Shown piece by piece: positions 1 through 8,401 of a DNA stretch of 64,000 nt. The position numbers were made by a program, and so were the translations under genes. This DNA is from Xanthomonas fragariae (GTDB lineage: Bacteria; Pseudomonadota; Gammaproteobacteria; Xanthomonadales; Xanthomonadaceae): assembly GCF_900183975.1 (NCBI RefSeq), contig NZ_LT853882.1, positions 1,419,501 to 1,483,500 on the forward strand, in the 5' to 3' direction. The notes under the pieces were generated by a model. It saw only the letters and a program-made list of their open reading frames with translations, was not told the DNA's origin and searched no databases. Each line of letters opens with the position of its first letter. Within the stretch, counting starts at the first letter, position 1.

Positions 1-553
1 TGGCCGAGCGACGTCGCGCTCAGACGCTGGACCTGAGCCGAGCTGGTCTGGACGCCGCTAGCGTAGCCTCCCCCCGGGGGGCCCATATACCGTGCCGAAC
101 CCGACCGATCGCGGCAAACTCGGCAGCAAACGGCATCTGATCGTCGATCGCAACGGCATCCCCTTGGCGGTGTGCGTCACCGGCGCCAATCGGCACGACT
201 CGGTCGTGTTCGAGGAGTTGATCGACGCCTTGCCGCCAATTGGTGGCAAACCAGGGCGCCCGCGACGTTGGCCAGACAAATTGCACGCCGACAAGGCTTA
301 CGACATCGACCGCTGTCGCGCCTTCCTCAAGCAGCGCGGCATCATTGCGCGGATCGCACGCAAGGGGATCGCGCGCAACGACCGGTTGGGCCGCCATCGC
401 TGGGTCGTCGAGCGCACCCATGCCTGGTTCGCAGGCATGGGCAAACTGCGCATCCGCTTTGAACGCCGCATCGATCTCCACTTGGCGTTGCTCTCGCTTG
501 CTTGCTCCATCATCTGCTTACGGCTTCTTCCTGGGTTTTGTTAGCCGCTCTTA
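1..553 (+). mobile_element. IS5-family insertion sequence, 3' part
   Basis: The window opens inside an IS5-family (IS427-like) element. A transposase frame from GTG 92 to 544 carries the family's second half: an RHLIVDRNG-type strand, ANRHDS, LHADKAYD and a terminal ERTHAWF stretch, matching the DDE core. Upstream, the related peptide continues in another frame across a C/G-rich run at 70-82. This fits either the orfA/orfB frameshift common in this group or a lesion. The right terminal repeat is at 535-553 and ends exactly on the stop codon of the next gene. The left end lies outside the window. Confidence 0.85.
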
Positions 554-2359
554 TTCGACTGGCTGATCCAGCATCAACTCACGCGCAAAACGCACCGGCG
601 GGGCGCCGTACGACAGCATCTGGTCGTGATACGCCTTCAGGTTGAACTTGTCGCCGAGCTTGTCCTGCATCGCTTTACGCGTATCCAGATGTTCCTGCAC
701 GCCGACGAAATACGTCGGCAGCTGTGCGGACGACAACTGCGCACGCACCCATTTGCCCGAGGCTTCGCTTTCCTGCTGGAAGGTGTCGTGGGTCATCAGG
801 TGCATCGCTTTGTCGCGATCCCAGCCGTCCACATGTACGCCCTGGTCGAGGATGGCGTTGGCAATGGTGCGCAGATAGAACTTGAGCTGCACCAGATGGA
901 ACAGCGGGTCGTTATCCAGATATCCCTGCTCTTGCATCATACGTTCGGTGTACACCGCCCACCCTTCGGCGAACATGCCCGACCGCAGTACCGCGCGCAG
1001 CGTTGAAGGAAATTTGGCCGAGTGCCAGCCTTCCAGGTAGTGGCCCGGGGTGCCCTCGTGGATGCTGAGCAGATGGATCATGCGGCTGTTGTATTCGCGC
1101 AGGAACGAATCGACCTGCTTGTCGTTCCAGTCGTCGGGAATCGGCGACACCGCGTAGAAGGTCTTCAGATTCTTGTCGAGCGGGCCGGGCGAATCGCAAT
1201 ACGCCACTGCCACGCCGCGCTGAAATTCCGGCATCACAATGATCTCCACCAGCGAATCGGGCAGCGTCATCAAATCCTTCTGGCGTACGAACTCGGTGGA
1301 TTGCGCCAGTGCCGCCTTGGCAGCGTCCGCCACCTTGTCGCGTGCAGGCTTGTCGGCATAGGCAAGCTCAAGCGCCGCTTCGATGGCGGCCTGCTGCTGG
1401 GCGTCGTTGGGCGAAGCGGGCAGTTTCGGTGCGCCGGGCGTGTCCTTGAGCACGGTGCGCGCGATGGCGTACATCTCGCCGCGCACGCGCTTGAGTTCGG
1501 ACTCGGCGCGCTGCTTGATGTCGGCACGCGACAGCGACGATAGCAGCGCGAATTTCAGCTTCTGATCGTATTTTTCCGCACCGACGCGGAAGTCACCCTT
1601 GGCATTTGGCACCAGCACGGTGTCCAGCCAGGTCTGTTGCTCGGCCACAGCCTTGTGCAGATTGTCGATGGCTGCCTGCGCGCGCGCTGCTTCGATCAGG
1701 CCGAGCTGGCTGATGTTGGGCGCGATGAAGGTATCGACGATGCTGAGGATGCCTTTGTTCTGCTTGGCCACCGTCTCGGCATGTATCTTCGGCACGCGAG
1801 CTGGGTCCAGATTCTCGCGTGCCTGCGCAAAGATGCTCGGGATCTTCTCCATGCGCTGAGTTGCCGAGGCAAGGCGCTCGGACAACGGTGCGAACTCGCG
1901 CGCCATCAAGCTATACAGCGCGCCGCCGGCCAGGCTGTTGTAGACCTGTGGGTCCCAGGCCCAGCTTTGCAGGACTTCGGTGTTCCAGATTTCCGATTGC
2001 AGCTGGTTGCGCAGGATCGCCGCATCGACCTGGTTCTCGCGCGCGAGCTTGGCGACCTCGATCGCATTCAGTTCGGTAAGCAGTTTCTTGTTGGCATCCA
2101 GGCTGCGCTGGCGACCGGTGGCGCTCAGGTCATCGATCTGCGCGTCGAAGCGGTGATCGCCGGTCTGGGTGGCAGTGACCGGCGACAGCTGCATCCAGGT
2201 GTCGAGCGCGCGCGTGGAAAACGCCGCAAAGCGCGCGTCCGGGGTCTGCGCTTCCTGGGCGCCAGCGGCATCGGTGGTGCCGACACGCGGCGGTTCGGGC
2301 TGCTGCTGGCAGGCACTGAGACCGGCGAGCAGGGCGAGGACAAGCAGGCGTTGACGCAT
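551..2359 (-). CDS. DUF885 family lipoprotein, putative metallohydrolase
   Basis: A 602-aa protein. I start it at ATG 2359 because the sequence from there is a lipoprotein signal peptide with lipobox LSAC; the open frame upstream has no signal character. The DUF885 family contains predicted periplasmic zinc-dependent peptidases or carboxypeptidases. The motif HEGTPGHYLEGWHS in the C-terminal half is the expected metal-binding site, and a helix rich in Gln and Ala precedes it. The product is probably anchored to a membrane facing the periplasm. The stop codon TAA (551-553) coincides with the end of the neighbouring IS. Substrate unknown. Confidence 0.85.
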   Translation of the reverse strand: MRQRLLVLALLAGLSACQQQPEPPRVGTTDAAGAQEAQTPDARFAAFSTRALDTWMQLSPVTATQTGDHRFDAQIDDLSATGRQRSLDANKKLLTELNAIEVAKLARENQVDAAILRNQLQSEIWNTEVLQSWAWDPQVYNSLAGGALYSLMAREFAPLSERLASATQRMEKIPSIFAQARENLDPARVPKIHAETVAKQNKGILSIVDTFIAPNISQLGLIEAARAQAAIDNLHKAVAEQQTWLDTVLVPNAKGDFRVGAEKYDQKLKFALLSSLSRADIKQRAESELKRVRGEMYAIARTVLKDTPGAPKLPASPNDAQQQAAIEAALELAYADKPARDKVADAAKAALAQSTEFVRQKDLMTLPDSLVEIIVMPEFQRGVAVAYCDSPGPLDKNLKTFYAVSPIPDDWNDKQVDSFLREYNSRMIHLLSIHEGTPGHYLEGWHSAKFPSTLRAVLRSGMFAEGWAVYTERMMQEQGYLDNDPLFHLVQLKFYLRTIANAILDQGVHVDGWDRDKAMHLMTHDTFQQESEASGKWVRAQLSSAQLPTYFVGVQEHLDTRKAMQDKLGDKFNLKAYHDQMLSYGAPPVRFARELMLDQPVE

Positions 2360-2439
2360 CGTAGATCCTGATGGAAGCAAACCGCCAGCATAGGCAACTG
2401 TGCGGTGGTACGCATCCGCCACTGGTTTACCCTGCCATC

Positions 2440-2570
2440 GAGTGGCTGCGCTCGTGGTCAGGCGAGCGCGGCCGGTGCTTGTTGCGGCATCGGTCATTCG
2501 TATACTCCAGCTCCTGAGCGTGCCGTCCATATCCATCCCGCAACCGTTCGCGACATCTTGTCAGCCACCC
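2440..2570. repeat. Diverged miniature inverted-repeat element (copy D)
   Basis: About 131 bp. The left end GAGTGGCTGCGC and the right end TTGTCAGCCACCC are degenerate inverted repeats. The internal GCGCGGCCGGTGCT core matches the copies near 3305, 31777 and 33748. It has no coding capacity and lies upstream of the DUF885 gene. It is the most eroded of the four clear copies. Confidence 0.55.
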
Positions 2571-2727
2571 TTTGTTAGGTGCTGCGTGTTGTTCGGGGAA
2601 TGCGTGTTGCAAGCGATGGAACACGCCTGCCGCCTGCCTAGCGCAGGCGGCAGGCCATTGAACTCAGGCACATCTACCGGAAGCCGCCTGCGCATCTCTT
2701 CGCGGTGTCATCGAGCGCGAGGCCTGC

Positions 2728-3021
2728 TCAGCCTTCGTCGACTTCGTATTCCACAAAAACATCCAACTGCAACGCTAATTCCTGTACGGCATTGCGCACT
2801 TTCTGAGCGGTGGCTTCGTTGCCGGCTTCCACCTCGAACTCGTGGCTGCCCGGACCCTCATCGTCGGACAGGCCGGCCGAGCTGGAGTCGCCGTCGTCCA
2901 GATGCGGCATCAGGTCATCGACTTCTTCCACATGCTCGATGCCGTCGATGCTCTGCAGCAGATTGGCGATGGCACGCGCGTCGTCGTCGGTGCCCGTGAT
3001 ACGCATGCGAAGAATAGGCAT
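2728..3021 (-). CDS. Small acidic conserved hypothetical protein
   Basis: 97 aa, starting at ATG 3021 (MPILRMRITG). The protein is strongly acidic: a central run is rich in Asp, Glu and Ser, and the C-terminus reads VEYEVDEG. The first 30 residues look like a small alpha/beta fold (RITGTDDDARAIANLLQSI, GIEHVEEVDDL), which suggests an ACT- or ferredoxin-like domain, but I do not recognise a named family. The frame is open further upstream, into a LysR-like remnant; I chose the ATG where the sequence character changes. Likely cytoplasmic. Function unknown. Confidence 0.6.
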   Translation of the reverse strand: MPILRMRITGTDDDARAIANLLQSIDGIEHVEEVDDLMPHLDDGDSSSAGLSDDEGPGSHEFEVEAGNEATAQKVRNAVQELALQLDVFVEYEVDEG

Positions 3022-3051
3022 GGCAATGTCCTGATGGTGGAACGTAAAGCC

Positions 3052-3300
3052 TAGGTATCGATAAGACAAAACGAGGTGATGGTGCGCACCCGATGTCTCG
3101 CTTGCCGGCAACGCAACCAACTCCGCAGGCAGCGCCGGCATCGGGGTGCGCTCGTCCGGCGCCTCGCGCTTGAGCCAGTCGATAAACGCGCTTGCTACTG
3201 AGCTGGGCGCGCGGTGGCTGGGATGCACGGTGTAGTAGACATCGCGTGCCTTGAGCGTTGGCCCGGGCAAACGTACCGGTTCGTAGCGTTGCATCGAGGC
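3052..3300 (-). pseudogene. LysR-type regulator, C-terminal remnant
   Basis: On the minus strand the stretch YYTVHPSHRAP...AFIDWLKREA resembles the extreme C-terminus of GcvA-like LysR regulators, where an effector-binding domain ends in a YxVxP...F.DWL motif. No helix-turn-helix or earlier effector domain is found upstream: the sequence is cut off at about 3300, where a miniature inverted-repeat element begins. The frame runs on without its own stop into the small acidic gene. I read it as a truncated regulator remnant, with moderate confidence. Confidence 0.45.
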
Positions 3301-3301
3301 A

Positions 3302-3449
3302 TAAGAGTGGCTAACAAAACGACTGCGCTTACCGCCAGGCGGGCGCGGCCATTGCTCGGAATGGGCATGTGCCACGCGTACACTGCGGTTGCTCCGCGCC
3401 GTCCGCACCCACCTGGCAACTGCTCGCCACGTTGTGTTAGCCACTCCAA
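3302..3449. repeat. Miniature inverted-repeat element (copy A)
   Basis: About 145 bp. The left repeat GAGTGGCTAACAAAAC (3305-3320) pairs with GTTGTGTTAGCCACTC (3431-3446), with one mismatch over 16 bases. The interior holds the shared GGGCGCGGCC...CTCGGAAT...GCATGT core. It is non-coding. The ends match the IS5-family terminus at 535-553, so this is probably a non-autonomous relative of that IS. Confidence 0.75.
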
Positions 3450-3550
3450 GTGAGATGTGTGGCTCGCCCCCATCGTCGACCCTGGACAATGCTGCTGGCC
3501 GCTGTGCTGATCTTGGCTAGCGTGGCTTTCAGTCAGTACCCATGCTGCTG

Positions 3551-4456
3551 TCAATGCGCCGGTGGCGCACGCACCGGCAGCGGCACATTGCACAGATCGA
3601 TATGCCCGGCCGGGCGCTTGTAGAAATCGTCCTTGCGGTTGCGGCGCGCTTCGGCCACATCACGGAAAGTCGGGCTTTCGGTGCGCAGCAGCTGCAGTGG
3701 TGTGCGCTCGGGCACCGGCACTTCGCTGGCCAATCGAATCGAGCGGATCGGCGTGCGTTGCGCGGGGTCTTCGTAGAAGCCCATCGGATCCTGCCCGCGC
3801 GGAGTCACGCTGAGCAATTCCATACCCTTGACCACGCGCCCGACCACGGTGATGTTGCGATCCAGCTGGCGCGGCGACTGCCCGGTGACCACATACAACT
3901 CGGTGCCGATGCTGCTGTCTTCGGCGTTCTGGCGGGCCGCACCCAGGGTGCTGTAGCAATGCGCAAGCCAGGTCTTGCCGGTGACATTGTCGCGCCCCAC
4001 CGGGAAGCCATCGACGAAGCCCACCTGCGGCGCCCAGCCATCGCTATCGGGCAGGCGCTGGAAATCCAGGCCTTGCGATGCGCGTTCGAATTCGGCCGCC
4101 AGATGTGTCTTCGCTGAGCCCAGCGACTTGGCCTTGGCCGGCGTTTCGCCATCGGGGTCGCCGAACTGCACCACGAAGTTGTCCTGCGAGCGATAGATGC
4201 TCAGCCCATCCCAGAAACGCTCGTGCGCCAGCGTGCGGATGTTGCCCACATGTTCGGGCGCGAACTGCGGCGCCAGCTCGATGACCACCCGTCCGCCGTC
4301 GAGCTCCATGTAAAGCGTGCGGCCTGGGTCGAGCACGCGCCATGCGCTGGCCGGCGAGCTGTCCAGTATCTGTTGTGGGCTGCGATAGGCCGAGTAGGCG
4401 GCAGCGGGTAACACCAGGGCGAGCAGGCAGGCGGAAGCAACAGTGCGCAGAAGCAT
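3551..4456 (-). CDS. Cyclophilin-type peptidyl-prolyl cis-trans isomerase, exported
   Basis: 301 aa from ATG 4456, chosen because MLLRTVASACLLALVLPAAAYSA is a clear signal peptide; the 30 residues upstream are Arg-rich and not signal-like. The mature protein has the cyclophilin core (LYMELDGGRVVIELAPQFAPEHVGNIRTLAHERFWDG, then VVQFGDPDGE), so it should isomerise X-Pro bonds in the periplasm. It is longer than a minimal cyclophilin, with a C-terminal extension of about 60 residues that ends in a basic, Pro-rich tail. The usual GGD-type motif appears as GDPDG. It stands alone on the minus strand. Confidence 0.85.
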   Translation of the reverse strand: MLLRTVASACLLALVLPAAAYSAYRSPQQILDSSPASAWRVLDPGRTLYMELDGGRVVIELAPQFAPEHVGNIRTLAHERFWDGLSIYRSQDNFVVQFGDPDGETPAKAKSLGSAKTHLAAEFERASQGLDFQRLPDSDGWAPQVGFVDGFPVGRDNVTGKTWLAHCYSTLGAARQNAEDSSIGTELYVVTGQSPRQLDRNITVVGRVVKGMELLSVTPRGQDPMGFYEDPAQRTPIRSIRLASEVPVPERTPLQLLRTESPTFRDVAEARRNRKDDFYKRPAGHIDLCNVPLPVRAPPAH

Positions 4457-4593
4457 GAACACAGCCAGCGTAGGAGGCGCCCGATTCTTGCCGACCACGC
4501 GCCCGGACGCAAAGCATGCTCGCCACATGGCACGACGCCGACGCAATGCGTCGGCGTCGTGCGGTCAGTCGGCTACCTGCCGCAGCTGCGCAT

Positions 4594-4836
4594 TTACGAG
4601 TTGTTGCGCACGTGCGGGCTGGTGTGATGGTCGGTGACGCTGTGGTTGGTGCGGAACAGCGGGACCAACTGCCACAGCGCGGAGATGCCGACCAGCGTAT
4701 AGACTACACGCGACAACGGGGCGTCCTGTCCGCCGAACAACGAGGCCACCAGATCTAACTGGAACAGGCCGACCAAGCCCCAGTTCAATCCACCGACGAT
4801 AAGAAGCACCAGAGTGATGAGGTTGATCGCTTTCAT
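4594..4836 (-). CDS. DUF378 family small membrane protein
   Basis: 80 aa starting at ATG 4836 (MKAINLITLVLL). It has two hydrophobic helices (residues about 3-27 and 38-60) around the diagnostic GGLNWGLVGLF motif of DUF378. The C-terminal tail is His/Asn-rich. It is an inner-membrane protein of unknown function. The 137-bp gap to the PPIase gene holds only short GC-rich repeats built from GACGCCGACGC units. Confidence 0.85.
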   Translation of the reverse strand: MKAINLITLVLLIVGGLNWGLVGLFQLDLVASLFGGQDAPLSRVVYTLVGISALWQLVPLFRTNHSVTDHHTSPHVRNNS

Positions 4837-5019
4837 GAAATCATTCCATATGGGTTGGGAGACCCCAGAGTCCGCATGCGGCACGCAATGCGTCGTGAGC
4901 ATTGCCATGGCAAGGTCGGCGTTGCAAACACGGCGATCACATCGCGCGGACGCGCATCGAACCGATCTGCCTGTCGGGCCATCGATGGCCGGAGCCGCAA
5001 GAGATCGATGGTGCGCGCC

Positions 5020-5467
5020 TCACCGCGCCGGCTCGCGTTTCACGTACAACTGCTTGCGCACACGCGCAACGACGTCACCGTCGCGGTTGTGCAAAGCGTT
5101 TTGGAACCAACGCAAGTGTTTTTCGCCGTTGGCGGTGGCCTGACGCAATTCGGCGAGCACGCTGTCTTCAATGACGAAATCCGCGCTCACCGTGCCGCGC
5201 GCGGGTTTGACGAATTCGATGCTGCCCGCCTTGTCCCAAACAGTAGTCGCGGCCCAGGTTGTGCATGGTCAGCAGCATCCAGAACGGGTCGGTCATCGCA
5301 AACAGACTGCTGCCGAAATGGCTACCGAGGTAGTTGCGATTCCACGGCCGCTGGCGCAGCTCCACCCGCGCGAAGCGATAGTTCGCCGACAGCACGGTGA
5401 CGTGGACGCCGGCGAACAGAAACGGTGGCCAGAGGTTGAGGTCGAACTCGAAAAACGAAGCGCGCAT
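5020..5467 (-). pseudogene. DUF4442 (hotdog thioesterase-like) gene, frameshifted
   Basis: From ATG 5467 the protein MRASFFEFDLNLWPPFLFAG... reads as a DUF4442 hotdog-fold protein through TMHNLGRDY. At about 5240-5246 a one-base indel (GAC-TAC-TGTTTGG where TAC-GTT-TGG would be expected) throws the frame. The rest (VWDKAGSIEFVKPARGTVSADF... to KREPAR-stop at 5020-5022) is intact in the next frame. The span is 448 nt, not a multiple of three. Family members have about 150 aa and resemble acyl-CoA thioesterases. The gene is probably inactive unless this is a sequencing error. Confidence 0.8.
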
Positions 5468-5537
5468 GCAGGCTTGGTTTGATGGCAGGGCGGGGATAGG
5501 GCGGGGATTGCGTATGACATTCGCATGCGTATGGGGC

Positions 5538-5547
5538 GGGGGGGGGG
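5538..5547. repeat. G10 homopolymer tract
   Basis: Ten consecutive G residues lie in the 350-bp gap between the DUF4442 gene and the chaperone-like gene, within 160 bp upstream of the PIP box. Such tracts are prone to slippage. Apart from this tract and the PIP promoter, the gap shows nothing coding. Confidence 0.7.
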
Positions 5548-5696
5548 CTCGGCGCTTTCCTGGCGCTGCTCGGGTGTGAGGGCTTGCCTGGGCGCCGCCC
5601 TGCGTCGCCAAATTTTCAGACCAAGCAGCTGCTGTTTGCGTGCACGCGGAAGGCACATGACGCAGGTCTCCATTGCGCGATTTCCAGCGTACCTGC

Positions 5697-5760
5697 TTCG
5701 GGTGTGGCGCCAGTGATTCGCAGCGTCCTGCCTAGGGAGCTGTGTCGATCCAGACACTGT
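5697..5760 (+). promoter_or_regulatory. PIP box and -10 for the chaperone/XopF-like operon
   Basis: A perfect PIP box, TTCGG-N15-TTCGC (5697-5721), is followed after 33 bp by CACTGT (5755-5760), which fits the YANNNT -10 rule. This places the two genes downstream in the HrpX regulon. The expected transcript start is near 5767, about 50 bases before the ATG at 5818. Confidence 0.85.
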
Positions 5761-5761
5761 G

Positions 5762-5801
5762 ATGCACCGAACTGGTGCATTAGCAAGTTATTGCTTTTTT
5801 T
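5762..5801 (+). promoter_or_regulatory. Leader hairpins before the chaperone-like gene
   Basis: Immediately after the -10 there is ATGCACC-N5-GGTGCAT (5762-5780). Next comes a 5-bp stem AGCAA/TTGCT (5782-5795) running into seven T residues, then the ribosome binding site AAGGA (5802-5806). The second hairpin looks like a weak intrinsic terminator inside the leader. Confidence 0.4.
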
Positions 5802-5817
5802 AAGGAACACTTTTCAG

Positions 5818-6261
5818 ATGACTTTGGAATCAGTAAATCATCACACAGCGAACGCTGCGTTTTTCATCAACCTGGGTGCCTGCCTCGGATTGCCCGCCGA
5901 GCTGGCGCAGCGACTCGGCGAAGGCGAAACCATCCTTGGACCTGCTGGCATGCTGTGCCGCGTCCACACGCAGATACAGCAGGGCGAATTGACGGCGTTT
6001 CCGGAAGTGATCCTGCCACTGGCCGCATGTGAGCTCGGCGGCGACGAGGTAGTGACCCTGCTGGCGCTGCAGGAGCAGCTGCTGACCGAGTACGGCTGGC
6101 GTCTCACGCTCTCGGATTTGGGCCTGATGTGTGTATGCCCGCTGTTGCTGGTGCGTACGCCAGACGACGTGGCCGCTGCACTGGAGCACGGACAGGTGGT
6201 TGCACGGGTCGCGCTGGACGCACTGGTGCCGCAGGCCGGCAAAACGGCCGAGGTCGCCTGA
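5818..6261 (+). CDS. Putative type III effector chaperone (CesT/Tir-like size and charge)
   Basis: 147 aa from ATG 5818, preceded by AAGGA. The protein is small and acidic (many Glu and Asp, few Lys), with alternating hydrophobic strands (FINLGACLGLP, VILPLAACELG, LMCVCPLLLV). This is the usual look of class I T3SS chaperones, although no single motif proves it. Its stop overlaps the ATG of the effector gene (TGATG), so the two are translationally coupled, and a PIP box drives both. I infer that it binds and stabilises the downstream effector before secretion. The named homologue is uncertain. Confidence 0.7.
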   Translation: MTLESVNHHTANAAFFINLGACLGLPAELAQRLGEGETILGPAGMLCRVHTQIQQGELTAFPEVILPLAACELGGDEVVTLLALQEQLLTEYGWRLTLSDLGLMCVCPLLLVRTPDDVAAALEHGQVVARVALDALVPQAGKTAEVA

Positions 6262-8294
6262 TGAAGATCGCACGCGACATCGGTAGTTCTTCCAACATCC
6301 GCCAAGCCTCTCCAGCTCCCACAGAGCCAACGCAGGCAGAGGATGTAGTCTTAGCGCCACAGACGCGGCCACCATCCGGTCCACTGGAGGGCTTGTCTGC
6401 TTTGCGAGGCCGTGGCCGGTCGTTTGCACGTCGCTCGACGACCGACGCACCTCATGCCGAGTTTATGCATAGCGCATCACATCGTTCGGAGTCCTCGCAG
6501 TCGCCACGTTCTTCGGAGGTGACGGATGCGGTGTTTCACAGTGACCGCGAAACTGATTTGTCGCTCCACAGTCCGCGCGCAAGCGATGTGTCTGACGTGC
6601 CTTCCACTGCGGCGACCTATACCGAGCGCAGGTCGTCGGCAGCCGATGATTTGAAGGTGCAGCTACGTGCTCATCTGGGCAAACTGTCATTTGCAGAGCC
6701 CTCGCAGGAGCAGCGGGCGCTGGAGGCGGCCTATCTGGAATGGGCGGACGCGCGCTTGCAGGAACGCATCGCTGCGTTCGGGCCGGATGCCGGATACCAG
6801 GTCGTCGGCGATATGAAGGCGGCAGGTGCAAAGGCAGCGTGGCCGATCGCTTACGAGTGCCTTAGAGCGTTCATCAGGGGGGCGATGCGTACGCCGTTCG
6901 GTATCGCGGCGGGTGTCGCCTACGACCGCATGCGTATTCCTGGATCAGAAATCATGAGTCGATTGACGCTGTCCGGCACTGTCGCGGGGCTGGCGTCCTT
7001 CACCTGTGAAACCTTGCTATTGCCAGCGATGGATCGGCGCGCGCGCGTGGCCAACCTGCCACGGTTCAAGGCCATCGATCCGAAGATTCTGCAGCCCGAT
7101 CCACCGCCGGTTTTGCTGGAAATCACCAACGAAGGCAAGCGCTTCACGCGTCCTGGCGAGGGCGACGCACCGACGCTTCCGGAGCTCAAAGCGCAGGCCT
7201 ACGATCTTCGTGCGGGCATCGCCCACTGGCAATCGACGTTGGGCGAAAAATCGCTGGATACCTTGTTGCTCAAACCGGTCATCAGCGCAGGATTCAACGC
7301 GGCGCGGCGGACATCCGACGATCCGGGGACGCGCACGCCAGTCGTGCAGTTTGGGTTGAGCGCACTTGCCAGCGGCGGGGCAGGGGTCGTGCAGAAGGCG
7401 CTGCTTGAAACCGGCAAGGCCCTTGCGCGTACCGGCCAGATGAGCGTGCCCGACCTGCTCGGTGGACAGCAGCGGCTGAATCTGTTTTCGCTGGCATTGC
7501 CGGACAAGACACGTCGACCCGTGCAGTGGTCCGATGCGGTGCATTTCCCGACTTATCTACTGCAAACCGGAAAGGAAGGGCTGGCGTTGGCAAAGCAGGC
7601 CTTCAGCACCACCAACGCGATGACCAATGCGGTGCGTGATGTGGTTGTCCGTCACGCGGCCAGCAACATAATCGCGAATTTCGCTTCGCTTGGTACAGGC
7701 AGAATGCTCGCCGCTCCGTTGCGTGGCGGAAACGGAAGCGGTCGTGTTCGTGGAGAAGCTTTCAACTCTGCCGCAACGGTCGTGCAACAGGCAGGGCAAT
7801 CCGTGTTCAACGATACGGTTTGGAGTGCGCTCAAGGCCAAGAACGGCACCAACACAAGCCATGCCACGCGGCTGGATCAGGAACGCGCCGTCGCAGCCGC
7901 CAATCACCAACGAACCATCGCACGCACGCTTCAGGCGCTGGCCGAACCCATCGACCAAGCGATCGCAATGTTTTCGGCGCCGACCGCGGCGGAGATTGCG
8001 CGCGCCCTTGAGGAGGGGCAGCCTCCTGCGCCTGCGCCTGCGCCTGCACCGGGGCCGCATGCCGAGGTGTTGCGGGAAGCCTTGGAGCAACTGCGCGAAG
8101 AAATCGGCATGCGGTCCGTCTCGATCGAGACCATCGACAACGTGTGCGATTGGCTGCAGGCCGGGCGGGATGAGATGTACAGCGGAGCGCCACACAGCGA
8201 ACTGACCAACACACTGGCGACCCAATTGCATGCGCTCAGGCGTGCATTGCGCGATAGCGAGCAGCTTCGCCAGTGGGAAAATGGCCGGCCCTGA
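6261..8294 (+). CDS. XopF-like type III effector
   Basis: 677 aa from ATG 6261, which overlaps the chaperone stop codon. The size, the position beside hrp genes and the PIP-driven chaperone upstream fit the XopF family (about 670 aa). I am matching on context and general character, not on an alignment. The first 100 residues are rich in Ser, Pro, Arg and Thr, as type III signals are. Moderately hydrophobic segments follow (FGIAAGVAYDRM, TVAGLASFTCETLLL, AASNIIANFASLG). Near the C-terminus a hexamer repeat (about 8025-8052) encodes a Pro-Ala linker, followed by a helical tail. It presumably acts in the plant cell; target unknown. Confidence 0.6.
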   Translation: MKIARDIGSSSNIRQASPAPTEPTQAEDVVLAPQTRPPSGPLEGLSALRGRGRSFARRSTTDAPHAEFMHSASHRSESSQSPRSSEVTDAVFHSDRETDLSLHSPRASDVSDVPSTAATYTERRSSAADDLKVQLRAHLGKLSFAEPSQEQRALEAAYLEWADARLQERIAAFGPDAGYQVVGDMKAAGAKAAWPIAYECLRAFIRGAMRTPFGIAAGVAYDRMRIPGSEIMSRLTLSGTVAGLASFTCETLLLPAMDRRARVANLPRFKAIDPKILQPDPPPVLLEITNEGKRFTRPGEGDAPTLPELKAQAYDLRAGIAHWQSTLGEKSLDTLLLKPVISAGFNAARRTSDDPGTRTPVVQFGLSALASGGAGVVQKALLETGKALARTGQMSVPDLLGGQQRLNLFSLALPDKTRRPVQWSDAVHFPTYLLQTGKEGLALAKQAFSTTNAMTNAVRDVVVRHAASNIIANFASLGTGRMLAAPLRGGNGSGRVRGEAFNSAATVVQQAGQSVFNDTVWSALKAKNGTNTSHATRLDQERAVAAANHQRTIARTLQALAEPIDQAIAMFSAPTAAEIARALEEGQPPAPAPAPAPGPHAEVLREALEQLREEIGMRSVSIETIDNVCDWLQAGRDEMYSGAPHSELTNTLATQLHALRRALRDSEQLRQWENGRP

Positions 8295-8332
8295 GCGGCT
8301 GATCCTGCGTAGAGGGCGCGCACGCACCGTGT

Positions 8333-8367
8333 AACGACAGACGCAGCAGCAGGCGGCATCTGTCGTT
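8333..8367. terminator. Bidirectional terminator-like hairpin
   Basis: AACGACAGA (8333-8341) pairs perfectly with TCTGTCGTT (8359-8367) in the 107-bp gap between the two convergent effector genes. There is no long T run, so efficiency is uncertain. Confidence 0.5.
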
Positions 8368-8401
8368 CAACGTCCGCCCCGGTGCCAGCCTGGCCCGCGG
8401 C

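Noticed and set aside
20..481. Long minus-strand open frame over the IS5 transposase
   Set aside because: It is antisense to a transposase with clear family motifs and has no recognisable domain; long antisense frames are expected at this GC content.
1637..2371. Plus-strand frame of 244 codons within the DUF885 gene
   Set aside because: Antisense shadow: the opposite strand has a signal peptide, a lipobox and a metal motif, this one has none.
8022..8052. GCGCCT repeat considered as a CRISPR-like or regulatory repeat
   Set aside because: It is an in-frame hexamer repeat coding for a Pro-Ala linker in the XopF-like protein; there are no spacers.
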